Assembly: GCF_015557635.1 (NCBI RefSeq)
Contig: NZ_JADNOP010000004.1
Span: 1 to 64,000 of the forward strand
Reading direction: 5' to 3'
DNA: 64,000 nucleotides
DNA from: Fusicatenibacter saccharivorans
GTDB taxonomy: Bacteria > Bacillota > Clostridia > Lachnospirales > Lachnospiraceae
The translations under genes were made by a program, and so were the position numbers. Below are positions 8,389 through 16,595 of this stretch, piece by piece. The notes under the pieces were generated by a model. It made no database searches. It saw nothing but the letters and a program-made list of their open reading frames with translations, and had not been told where the DNA came from. Position 1 is the first letter of the stretch; the number at the start of each line of letters is the position of its first letter.

Positions 8389-9933
8389 ATGAAGAAAAAG
8401 ATTTTGGCGATTTTGATGGCTACTTTGACAGTAGGATCTCTGCTGAGCGGATGTGGTGGAGCACAGAGCGGTGATGCAGCCGGAAAGCAGGAGAGCGGCA
8501 AACAGGAAAGCAGCGACAGCGAAGAACCGGCAGAGGTTGTATTTGCGTACATGACGCAGAACAATATCCCGGAGTCATCAGAACTGGAAAGAATTCAGAA
8601 CCTGATCAACGATTATACAGTAGATAAGATCAATACGAAGGTCAAACTGGTACTGTTTTCCAATTCTGATTATATGAATCAGGTGAATCTGATGCTGGCA
8701 TCCGGAGAACAGCTGGATTTATTTCAGGCATATAATACATCTCATCTGAAATATATCCAGGATGGAACAGCGCTGGATATTACAGAGTATCTGGACAATG
8801 ATCTGAAAGAGACAACAGAAACTCTTTACGATGGTTTTCTGGCGCCGACAACGGTAGAGGGAAAAACATATGGAATTCTGAATATGGGTTCTAACTATGT
8901 ACCGGGTGGATTTACCTATCGTGAAGATATTACAGAGAAACTTGGAATTGATATGAGCCAGGTTACCAAACCGGAAGATCTGACTGCAGTGTTTGCAAAG
9001 GTAAAAGAAGCTTATCCGGATATGACAATCATTGATCCGAACAGAGCGAATGCATTATTTGAAAGTTACCTGGGCAAGATTGATAAAATCGATCCATTAG
9101 GCGACAATATTGCCTCACCAGTTTCCGGTGTGGCTTATCAGGACAATGCAACTGTAGTGGATATGTATGAAACGACAGATTTCAAAGAACTGTGCGAACT
9201 GACCAGAAGCTGGTTTGAAGCTGGTTATTATGCAAGTGATGCAGCTACCACAACGGCAACTACCGCAGAATTACTGATGTCCGGCAACTGCTTTGGTACA
9301 TTCTGTGGACTGGGTAATCCAAAGATTGCGCAGCAGTATACAAACAACTATGGTCATCCTTTTGAAAACGTACAGATCAGTGATTCTATGATCTGGTCTG
9401 GAAACGGCGGAGCATGGATGGTAAATTCCGGTTGTAAAGATCCTTCAGCAGCCTGCAAATTTATGAACCTGCTGTACACGGATGCATATGTAGACAACCT
9501 TCTGGTCTATGGAGAAGAAGGAGTGGATTACAAATTGGATGAAAATGGTTGTGCAGTAGCACCGGATGGATATACGGATCTGAACAGTGTAGCATATACC
9601 AATAATATGAACTACTATTTCTGGGGAAATAAATGGCTGACCTATCCGGTTGCAGGCGGTCTGTATGGAGAAGAAAAAGAGACAAATAAACAGCAGAATT
9701 ATGATGGAGATCATTCAAATTATTATGGTTTCCTTTACGACTACAGTGATAAAGAAGCAGAATACACCGCATGCCAGAACATTGTAGAAGAGTATAAAAA
9801 ATCTCTGTGGGTTGGTGCAGCAGATGTAGATACAACACTTGCCGAGATGACAAAACGACTGAAAGCAGCTGGTATGGATGACCTGATTCAGGCAAAGCAG
9901 GAGCAGCTGGATGCATGGATGAGTAGTAAGTAG
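8389..9933 (+). CDS. Extracellular solute-binding lipoprotein (CUT1-type)
   Basis: This 514-residue protein has a lipoprotein signal peptide with lipobox LLSGC, so Cys22 is the likely acylated residue, followed by a Gly/Ser/Gln-rich linker. The body resembles the LplA/YtcQ group of family 1 solute-binding proteins, which bring oligosaccharides or acidic sugars to CUT1 permeases. AGAAAGGAG precedes the ATG. A stem-loop follows at 9957, consistent with higher expression than the permeases. Its position upstream of citrate lyase genes makes the real ligand uncertain. Confidence 0.9.
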   Translation: MKKKILAILMATLTVGSLLSGCGGAQSGDAAGKQESGKQESSDSEEPAEVVFAYMTQNNIPESSELERIQNLINDYTVDKINTKVKLVLFSNSDYMNQVNLMLASGEQLDLFQAYNTSHLKYIQDGTALDITEYLDNDLKETTETLYDGFLAPTTVEGKTYGILNMGSNYVPGGFTYREDITEKLGIDMSQVTKPEDLTAVFAKVKEAYPDMTIIDPNRANALFESYLGKIDKIDPLGDNIASPVSGVAYQDNATVVDMYETTDFKELCELTRSWFEAGYYASDAATTTATTAELLMSGNCFGTFCGLGNPKIAQQYTNNYGHPFENVQISDSMIWSGNGGAWMVNSGCKDPSAACKFMNLLYTDAYVDNLLVYGEEGVDYKLDENGCAVAPDGYTDLNSVAYTNNMNYYFWGNKWLTYPVAGGLYGEEKETNKQQNYDGDHSNYYGFLYDYSDKEAEYTACQNIVEEYKKSLWVGAADVDTTLAEMTKRLKAAGMDDLIQAKQEQLDAWMSSK

Positions 9934-9956
9934 AAAAGACTTTGAAAAAAGGAAAG

Positions 9957-9979
9957 GGCTGCGGAATATCACCGCAGCC
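9957..9979 (+). terminator. Stem-loop between binding protein and permease genes
   Basis: GGCTGCGG pairs with CCGCAGCC over a 7-nt loop, followed by TTATTTATAA. The tail is a weak terminator. It probably lets partial read-through occur and stabilises the binding-protein mRNA. Confidence 0.6.
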
Positions 9980-10004
9980 TTATTTATAAAAGGGAGCTCG
10001 AATT

Positions 10005-10928
10005 ATGCCAAAGAGTAAGAAGAAATATGCCAGTAAAAATACATTAGCATTGCTTTTCATTGCACTGCCAGGTATTACATATCTGATTATTAATAACTAT
10101 ATCCCGATTGTGGGAACCTTTATTGCGTTTAAAAAGTTCAGTTATGCAAAAGGAATCTGGGGAAGCCCATGGTGTGGACTGAATAACTTTAAATTTTTGT
10201 TTCTGACAGATGATGCATGGGTCATTACGAGAAACACGTTGTTATATAATCTGGCGTTTATTGTGATCGGAACAGTAGTTTCTGTGATTTTTGCAATCCT
10301 GCTGCATGAGCTGGGAGAACTGTTACGCGGAAAGTTTTTCCAGTCCGTGCTGTTATTTCCGCACTTACTGTCCTGGGTTGTAACGGCGTATCTGGTATAT
10401 GCGTTATTGGGAAGTACAACCGGTTTTGTGAACAATACAATCTTAAATGCGCTGGGGAAAAAGGGCGTAGACTGGTATACCGCAAAAACGGCATGGCCGT
10501 TTATCCTGGTTATTGTATATCTTTGGAAGAATGCCGGATATAATGCGATCGTTTATATGGCAGGTATTGCAGGCATTGATAAGGAAATTTATGAAGCAGC
10601 AAAGATTGATGGCGCTTCTAAATTGAAACAGATTACTGCCATTACACTTCCGCTTCTGAGACCAACCATTATTATTATGACATTAATGGCAATCGGCCGT
10701 GTATTCTATTCGGACTTTGGTTTGTTCTATCAGGTACCGATGAATGCGGGAACCCTGTTTTCTACGACACAGACGATAGATACGTATGTATATCGCGGTT
10801 TGATGGAACAGGGTAATGTAGGAATGTCTTCGGCAGCAGGTGTATATCAGTCATTAGTTGGTTTTGCACTGGTAATGATTGCAAACTTTATTGTGCGGAA
10901 AAAAGATCCGGAAAACGCATTGTTCTAG
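10005..10928 (+). CDS. ABC importer permease, LplB-type
   Basis: This 307-residue integral membrane protein has about six hydrophobic helices. The EAA loop reads EAAKIDGASKLKQITAITLP (about residues 199-218), the contact site for the ATPase. It belongs to the CUT1 permease family (LplB/UgpA-like). It pairs with the next permease and the lipoprotein at 8389. No ATPase gene is present, so a shared MsmX-like ATPase encoded elsewhere is expected (inference). A GGGAGCTCG region precedes the start. Confidence 0.93.
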   Translation: MPKSKKKYASKNTLALLFIALPGITYLIINNYIPIVGTFIAFKKFSYAKGIWGSPWCGLNNFKFLFLTDDAWVITRNTLLYNLAFIVIGTVVSVIFAILLHELGELLRGKFFQSVLLFPHLLSWVVTAYLVYALLGSTTGFVNNTILNALGKKGVDWYTAKTAWPFILVIVYLWKNAGYNAIVYMAGIAGIDKEIYEAAKIDGASKLKQITAITLPLLRPTIIIMTLMAIGRVFYSDFGLFYQVPMNAGTLFSTTQTIDTYVYRGLMEQGNVGMSSAAGVYQSLVGFALVMIANFIVRKKDPENALF

Positions 10929-10938
10929 GAGGCAGGAT

Positions 10939-11835
10939 ATGAAAAAGACAGTCAGCGATGAAAAACGATTTATTGCAATAGCAACAGTTATTTTAGTGGT
11001 AATCAGTATTGTGGCGTTGTTTCCGATGATTCTTCTGGTGGTTGCGTCCTTTACCGATGAAAATGAACTGATTACAAACGGATATCAGATTTTGCCGAAG
11101 AAACTCAGCTTGGAAGCATATACCTACATGGTAAAACAGGCAGCAACAATTGTAAGATCGTATCTTGTTACGATTGGAACAACCGTTGTCGGAACCGGAT
11201 TAAGCGTGCTACTGACAACTTCGATCGCATATCCGATGGCACGAAAAACATTCAAATATAGAAATGCATTATCCTTTTTTGTGTATTTTACCATGCTGTT
11301 TAATGGAGGACTGGTGCCACAGTATATTATGTGGACAACATTTTTTCACATTAAAGATACGTATGCAGCACTGATTTTTCCGAATCTTCTGATGACAGCA
11401 TTCAATATTTTCCTGGTAAGAAACTATTACAGCAACAGTCTGCCGGAAGCATTATACGAAGCTGCGCAGCTGGACGGAGCGTCAGAAATTGGAATTTTCA
11501 CCAAAATTGTATTTCCGTTGTCGAAGCCGGTAGTTGCCACCATTGGACTGTTTACAGGTCTTTCCTACTGGAACAGCTGGACCAATGCTTTATATTACGT
11601 ACAGGATCCAAAATATTTTGGTATTCAGAATCTGCTGATGCGTATCATGAAAAACATTGAATATCTGCGAAGCGGAGCATCAGAGCTGGCAGCGGAAGGA
11701 CAGGCAGTTTCGCTTCCGGGCAACTCCATCCGAATGGCACTGGCATTTGTCGGAATTTTACCAATCATTATTATTTATCCGATGCTTCAGAAATATTTTA
11801 TCAAAGGTGTGGTTGTCGGCGCTGTAAAAGGCTGA
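10939..11835 (+). CDS. ABC importer permease, LplC/MalG-type
   Basis: This 298-residue, six-helix permease has an EAA-type loop reading EAAQLDGASEIGIFTKIVFP and the typical C-terminus QKYFIKGVVVGAVKG. The start at 10939 is chosen because AGGAGG at 10927-10932 lies just upstream. An in-frame ATG at 10879 would overlap the upstream permease by 50 bases. It forms a heterodimer with the product of the preceding gene. It is followed after 16 bases by an esterase gene. Confidence 0.93.
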   Translation: MKKTVSDEKRFIAIATVILVVISIVALFPMILLVVASFTDENELITNGYQILPKKLSLEAYTYMVKQAATIVRSYLVTIGTTVVGTGLSVLLTTSIAYPMARKTFKYRNALSFFVYFTMLFNGGLVPQYIMWTTFFHIKDTYAALIFPNLLMTAFNIFLVRNYYSNSLPEALYEAAQLDGASEIGIFTKIVFPLSKPVVATIGLFTGLSYWNSWTNALYYVQDPKYFGIQNLLMRIMKNIEYLRSGASELAAEGQAVSLPGNSIRMALAFVGILPIIIIYPMLQKYFIKGVVVGAVKG

Positions 11836-11851
11836 CAGAAAGGAGAAACAG

Positions 11852-12667
11852 ATGGCAGCATATGTACATTGTAATTTTCATTCCTGTATCCTGCGGATGC
11901 AGGTAGATGTTTCGATTCTGCTTCCGGAAAAGGAGCGGATGGAAGATGTGGAGCAGGGAAAAAAGGGAGAGACTTTCGGAAAAAACAAAAAATATCAGAC
12001 CCTGTATCTGCTGCATGGATTTACAGGTGACCACCTTACGTATCTGCGGACCTCCAAAATTGAGCGTTATGCAGATGAGCATCAGATCATGGTGGTTATG
12101 CCAAGCGTATATAACAGCGCCTATACGGACATGAAATACGGACTGGATTATTTTTCTTATCTGACAGAAGAACTGACAGATTTTGTGGAGAGAAATTTCC
12201 CGGCAGCAACAAAGCGGGAAAACCGTTTTATTGCAGGAATGTCGATGGGAGGTTACGGTGCCTATAAATGGGGACTTACCTGTCCGGAAAAATTTGCGGC
12301 AATCGGAGGCGTTGCGGGATCTTACCATGCCGAATATCGTTATCAGGGAAAGGTTAACACGGTATCCACCCTTTGTGAAGCGTTATATGGTGATCCGCCT
12401 GCGATTACACCGGAGGTTCATGATGTTTTTACACTGTTGAAAAACCGGAAAGAAGAAGGAAGAGATATTCCGAGATTGTATACCTGCTGCGGTACAGAGG
12501 ACAGACGTCACCAGGATTCGGTCGATCTGAAGGAGTTTGCGGATCAGCTGGGCGTTCCGCTTCTGTTTGAAGAGGGACCGGGAAGACATGATGACATTTT
12601 CTTTGATGAGTATATTCAGAAGATTCTGGACTGGATGAACTTTGCGGGAAAATCAGTAGAAGAGTAA
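11852..12667 (+). CDS. Cytosolic alpha/beta-hydrolase esterase
   Basis: This 271-residue protein is of the esterase D / putative esterase family. It has the nucleophile elbow GMSMGG (Ser131), an oxyanion segment LLHGFTGD, an acid candidate in CCGTEDRR and a late His in GPGRHDDIFFDEY. No signal peptide is seen, so it should act inside the cell on an imported ester. Relatives hydrolyse S-formylglutathione, acetylated sugars or feruloyl esters; which applies here is unknown. Its place between the importer and citD suggests that the imported compound is an ester cleaved before or alongside citrate lyase action. That is inference. Confidence 0.87.
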   Translation: MAAYVHCNFHSCILRMQVDVSILLPEKERMEDVEQGKKGETFGKNKKYQTLYLLHGFTGDHLTYLRTSKIERYADEHQIMVVMPSVYNSAYTDMKYGLDYFSYLTEELTDFVERNFPAATKRENRFIAGMSMGGYGAYKWGLTCPEKFAAIGGVAGSYHAEYRYQGKVNTVSTLCEALYGDPPAITPEVHDVFTLLKNRKEEGRDIPRLYTCCGTEDRRHQDSVDLKEFADQLGVPLLFEEGPGRHDDIFFDEYIQKILDWMNFAGKSVEE

Positions 12668-12685
12668 AATCTGCAGAGTATAAAG

Positions 12686-12723
12686 GGGGTTGTCTCGCCA
12701 GATTTTTTTAGTGCGACAGCCCC
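12686..12723 (+). other. Stem-loop between esterase and citD
   Basis: GGGGTTGTCTCGC pairs with GCGACAGCCCC, with one bulged T and one U-G pair. The loop contains a T run, but none follows the 3' arm. It resembles an inverted or read-through terminator and may tune expression of the cit genes. Confidence 0.5.
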
Positions 12724-12749
12724 ACGGGAAATACAGGGAGAAGAGAAAA

Positions 12750-13049
12750 ATGGAGATAGAAAAAGCAGCCGTAGCCGGAACACTGGAATCCAGCGATTGT
12801 ATGGTTACGGTAGAAGATGGGGATGGCAACATAGATCTGGTACTGGAAAGCACAGTGATTCATCAGTATGGAAATCAGATCCGTCATGTGGTTCTGGATA
12901 CACTGGAAAGTCTGGGAGTTCAGAACGTAAAAATTAAGGTTGTAGATAAAGGAGCTCTGGACTGCACCATCCGTGCAAGGGTGGAAGCTGCGGTATACCG
13001 TTCCGCCGGGCAGTCGGAGCAGCTGCCATGGGGAGGTGCGATCAGATGA
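12750..13049 (+). CDS. citD: Citrate lyase gamma subunit (acyl carrier protein)
   Basis: This 99-residue protein has the usual CitD length. It carries the 2'-(5''-triphosphoribosyl)-3'-dephospho-CoA arm on a serine near the N-terminus, here within LESSDCMVTV (about residues 12-21). The start at 12750 follows GGGAGAAGAG; an in-frame start 60 bases upstream has no good site. Its TGA overlaps the ATG of citE. It carries the acetyl and citryl thioesters between the alpha and beta subunits. Confidence 0.95.
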   Translation: MEIEKAAVAGTLESSDCMVTVEDGDGNIDLVLESTVIHQYGNQIRHVVLDTLESLGVQNVKIKVVDKGALDCTIRARVEAAVYRSAGQSEQLPWGGAIR

Positions 13050-13945
13050 GAGACGCAAAAAAACGATTACGCCGTACCATGATGTTTTTAAACGCACATA
13101 AGCCGGGACTGATTAAAGATCCCTATATTTATGGAGCAGATTCTCTGATGTTGGATCTAGAAGATGCAGTGGCAGAAAATCAGAAGGACGCGGCCAGATT
13201 TTCCCTGTTTCATGCACTTCGCACGATTGATTATCATGGAGCGGAACGGATTGTACGTATCAATGGCCTGGACACACCTTTCTGGAAGGAAGATATCCGT
13301 TGCGCAGTAGCCGGTGGATGTGATGGCATCCGTATTCCGAAGACAGAGACAGCACAAGATGTAAAGATAGTGGAGCAGCAAATTTTAAAGGCAGAGAATG
13401 AATTTGGCAGACCGGAGAACAGTACCTTAATTATGGCAGCGATAGAATCGGCAAGAGGTGTGGTGAAGGCGTTAGAAATTTGCGAGGCTTCGAAAAGGCT
13501 GTTTGGTATCGCGCTGTCCGGTGGGGATTACACGAAAGATCTGCATACCCACATTACGGGAACCGGAATAGAACTGATGGGAGCAAGACAGCAGCTTGTC
13601 ATCGCTGCGCGGGCAGCCGGTGTGCAGTGTTTTGATACCGTCTATACAGATCTGGAAAATGAAGAGGGCTTTCGGGAAGACGTCAATACGATTCACCTGA
13701 TGGGCTTTGATGGGAAATCGATTATCAATCCAAGACAGATCCGTATTGTACATGAGATTTTTACACCGAAAGAAAAAGAGATTATTTTTGCGGAAAAAGT
13801 AGTCCGTGAGATTGACAGCAAAAAGGCACAGGGAATCGGTGTGTTTACTGTAGACGGAAAGATGATTGATATTGCGTTTTATGATGGCGCAAAGCGAATC
13901 ATTGAACTGGCCAAGGCTTCCGGTGTGTACGAGGGGGAACTGTAA
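13046..13945 (+). CDS. citE: Citrate lyase beta subunit (citryl-CoA lyase type)
   Basis: This 299-residue protein of the HpcH/HpaI-like TIM-barrel family cleaves citryl-ACP to oxaloacetate and acetyl-ACP. Recognisable parts include MLDLEDAVAENQKD near the N-terminus, RIPKTETA, AAIESARGV and ALSGGDYTKDL. The Glu in AAIES and the Asp in GGDY are typical metal-site residues. The ATG at 13046 overlaps the citD stop (ATGA) and has GGGAGGTG eight bases upstream. It is translationally coupled to citD and citF. Confidence 0.95.
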   Translation: MRDAKKRLRRTMMFLNAHKPGLIKDPYIYGADSLMLDLEDAVAENQKDAARFSLFHALRTIDYHGAERIVRINGLDTPFWKEDIRCAVAGGCDGIRIPKTETAQDVKIVEQQILKAENEFGRPENSTLIMAAIESARGVVKALEICEASKRLFGIALSGGDYTKDLHTHITGTGIELMGARQQLVIAARAAGVQCFDTVYTDLENEEGFREDVNTIHLMGFDGKSIINPRQIRIVHEIFTPKEKEIIFAEKVVREIDSKKAQGIGVFTVDGKMIDIAFYDGAKRIIELAKASGVYEGEL

Positions 13946-13946
13946 A

Positions 13947-15539
13947 ATGAAAAATGCAGTAGGGAGAGAAATTCCCGAGGAAATATTGAAGATAACAGGA
14001 AAAGAAGTATTTCACGGAGTGTATTATTATGATGGTTATGAATATCGGAAAGATGGTCCGAAAACCCGCTGCGTGGTGAATTCCGATGGCAGCAAACTGG
14101 TGAAAACAATTCATGAGGCACTGGTAAAATGCGAAATCCGGGATGGCATGACAATTGGATTTCATCATCATTTCCGGGATGGTGATCTGGTTGTAAATAT
14201 GGTGATGGAAGAAATCCATAAAATGGGTATTAAAAATATTACCATTTGTGCCAGCTCTCTTGGGAAAGCGCATGCAGGACTGGTGCCGTACATGGAAGAT
14301 GGAACGATTACGGGAATACAGTCTTCCGGTGTGCGCGGTGAGATTGGAAAGGCGATTTCCGAGGGAAAACTGAAAGGGCTTGCAGTGATGCGCTCTCACG
14401 GCGGCAGAGTTCGGGCAATCGAAACAGGAGAAGTACACCTGGATATTGCATTTATCGGAGCACCGACGTGTGATGATTATGGAAACTGTCGTGGTATCGG
14501 TGGAAAGGCGGACTGCGGAGTGTTGTCCTATGCGATGGTCGATGCTGATTATGCAGACAGGGTCGTAGCAATTACGGACTGCCTGGTGCCGTTTCCTAAT
14601 TTTCCGGCACATATTTCTATGACCAAAGTCGATTATGTAGTAGTGGTAGATGCGATCGGAGATCCGAAAAAAATTGCAACAGGTGCAGCAAAACCGACGA
14701 AAGATATGAGAAAACTGATGATGGCGGATTACTGTACACGATTTGTAACGTCTACCCCGTACTTTAAAGATGGATTTTCCTATCAGACAGGTGTGGGAGG
14801 CGCGTCTATCGCTTCCACCATTTCGCTGGCAAAAATCATGAAGGAACGTGGAATCCGTATGCGTTTCGGTGTCGGAGGTCTGACAAAACCGATGTGTGAT
14901 CTTCTGGATAACAATCAGGTTGATGTACTTCTGGATACGCAGGATTTTGATCTGGATGCGGTAGAATCAGTAAAAGATATCAGGCATTTCAGAATCAGTG
15001 CCGGTGAATATGCAGATCCTTTTAACAAGGGCGCAGTAGTCAACAAACTGGATTTTGTGATTCTGGCAGCATTGGAAGTTGATGTAAATTTCAATTGCAA
15101 TGTTGTAGTAGGTTCCGATGGCGTTATAACAGGTGCGCAGGGGGGCCATCCGGATACGGCGGCAGGTGCAAAATGCACCATTGTACTGACTCCTTTATTA
15201 CAGGGAAGAATTCCGGCAATCTGTACGGAAGTAACAACAGTGACAACACCGGGAGAATCTGTAGATGTAGTCATCACGGAATATGGAGTTGCAGTTAACC
15301 CACTGCGAAAAGATCTGCTGGAAGCGGTAAAAAACAGTGGACTTCCGCTGAAAACGATAGAAGAACTTCGGGATTTGGCTTACCGGATTGCAGGAGAACC
15401 GGAGAAAGTAGAATTTGGCGAACGTGTTGTAGGAATTATTGAAAGCAGAGACGGAACCATCATGGATGTAGTTCATCAGATTAAACCATTCCGGTTTAAA
15501 GAGGAAAAGAATATACTCCCGGAGCCAGTACATAAATAA
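13947..15539 (+). CDS. citF: Citrate lyase alpha subunit (CoA transferase)
   Basis: This 530-residue CoA-transferase-type subunit exchanges acetyl on the ACP for citrate, forming citryl-ACP and acetate. It is full length for CitF. Typical stretches include TIGFHHHFRDGDLV near the N-terminus and TGAQGGHPDTAAGAK near residue 400. The start at 13947 lies one base after the citE stop, behind GAGGGGG. An earlier in-frame start inside citE is unlikely. With CitD and CitE it completes the citrate lyase complex. Confidence 0.95.
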   Translation: MKNAVGREIPEEILKITGKEVFHGVYYYDGYEYRKDGPKTRCVVNSDGSKLVKTIHEALVKCEIRDGMTIGFHHHFRDGDLVVNMVMEEIHKMGIKNITICASSLGKAHAGLVPYMEDGTITGIQSSGVRGEIGKAISEGKLKGLAVMRSHGGRVRAIETGEVHLDIAFIGAPTCDDYGNCRGIGGKADCGVLSYAMVDADYADRVVAITDCLVPFPNFPAHISMTKVDYVVVVDAIGDPKKIATGAAKPTKDMRKLMMADYCTRFVTSTPYFKDGFSYQTGVGGASIASTISLAKIMKERGIRMRFGVGGLTKPMCDLLDNNQVDVLLDTQDFDLDAVESVKDIRHFRISAGEYADPFNKGAVVNKLDFVILAALEVDVNFNCNVVVGSDGVITGAQGGHPDTAAGAKCTIVLTPLLQGRIPAICTEVTTVTTPGESVDVVITEYGVAVNPLRKDLLEAVKNSGLPLKTIEELRDLAYRIAGEPEKVEFGERVVGIIESRDGTIMDVVHQIKPFRFKEEKNILPEPVHK

Positions 15540-15557
15540 GAGAAGGGAGGGCAGGCA

Positions 15558-16595
15558 GTGAGTGACTATATGGAAGAAACGGGGGATCCTTTTACCGGGA
15601 AAAAGAAAGAGGAACTCAAAAAATTTCTGGAATACATGGGACTTACTTATGATGAGCAGATTACGCATTCTATCGTATTGCGAAAAGAGAAAGAAATCAT
15701 AGCAACTGCTTCCTGCCAGAAAAATATCATAAAATGTGTTGCGGTATCAGAAGCGTATCAAGGACAGAATCTGCTGGCGCATCTTATGACATCTCTGATT
15801 GAATATTTTTATGGAATGGGAATTTCTCATTTTTTTGGATTTACCAAGCCTCAGAACAAGGAACTGTTTTGTAGTATGGGAATGTATCCGGTGACACAGA
15901 CAGAAAAAATTCTTCTTCTGGAAAATGACAAAAACGGACTTGAAAAATTCCTGAAACGATTAAAAAAAGAAACACAGGAACAACAGAAGTGCAAAGTGGA
16001 AAACAGGCATGAAAACGGTATTGGGGCAGTGGTTATGAATTGTAATCCCTTTACCAGGGGACATGAATACCTGATCCGGGAGGCGGCAAAAAAAAACAAA
16101 TGGCTGCACATTTTTATCCTCTCAGAAGAACAGAGCTTTCTGACAACGAGAGAACGGTATCAGTTGGTAAAAGAAGGAATACAGGAAATTCCAAATGTGA
16201 TTCTTCACCAGACCTCAGAATACATGATTTCGCCGGCTGTGTTTCCGACATATTTTATCAAAGAAAAAGCGAAAGCCTATGAGATGAATTGCCAGTTGGA
16301 TATTCAGTTATTTGGAGAGCGTATTGCACCGGAACTTAATATAACGGATCGCTATGTAGGCAGTGAACCGGCCTGCGATGTGACACATACCTATAACCAG
16401 TGCTTACGGGAGCAGCTGCCGTGCTATCAGATCCGCTTTCATGAAATTCCCCGAAAAACATATGGAGACCAGATCATCAGTGCATCTGAGGTCAGAAAAA
16501 GATATGCGGAAAATCAATTAAAAAGCGTCTGCGGGATGCTTCCGGAAAGTACCTGGCGCTATCTGGAAAGGAAAAAGAATGAAAACGGAAAATAA
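15558..16595 (+). CDS. citC: [Citrate (pro-3S)-lyase] ligase
   Basis: This 345-residue protein acetylates the CitD prosthetic group with acetate and ATP, switching citrate lyase on. The N-terminal half looks like a GNAT acetyltransferase fold (VAVSEAYQGQNLLAHLMTS). The C-terminal half is a nucleotidyltransferase with the motif NPFTRGHEYLI and SASEVRKRY near the end. GTG at 15558 is preferred, with GGGAGG seven bases upstream; an ATG twelve bases later is the alternative. It overlaps citXG by 17 bases. Confidence 0.93.
   Translation: MSDYMEETGDPFTGKKKEELKKFLEYMGLTYDEQITHSIVLRKEKEIIATASCQKNIIKCVAVSEAYQGQNLLAHLMTSLIEYFYGMGISHFFGFTKPQNKELFCSMGMYPVTQTEKILLLENDKNGLEKFLKRLKKETQEQQKCKVENRHENGIGAVVMNCNPFTRGHEYLIREAAKKNKWLHIFILSEEQSFLTTRERYQLVKEGIQEIPNVILHQTSEYMISPAVFPTYFIKEKAKAYEMNCQLDIQLFGERIAPELNITDRYVGSEPACDVTHTYNQCLREQLPCYQIRFHEIPRKTYGDQIISASEVRKRYAENQLKSVCGMLPESTWRYLERKKNENGK

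Noticed and set aside
10879-10939. An earlier start for the second permease
   Set aside because: The in-frame ATG at 10879 would overlap the upstream permease by 50 bases and lacks a ribosome-binding site. AGGAGG points to 10939.
12686-12723. The hairpin before citD as a true terminator
   Set aside because: No T run follows the 3' arm, and the cit genes follow closely. It is kept only as a stem-loop.
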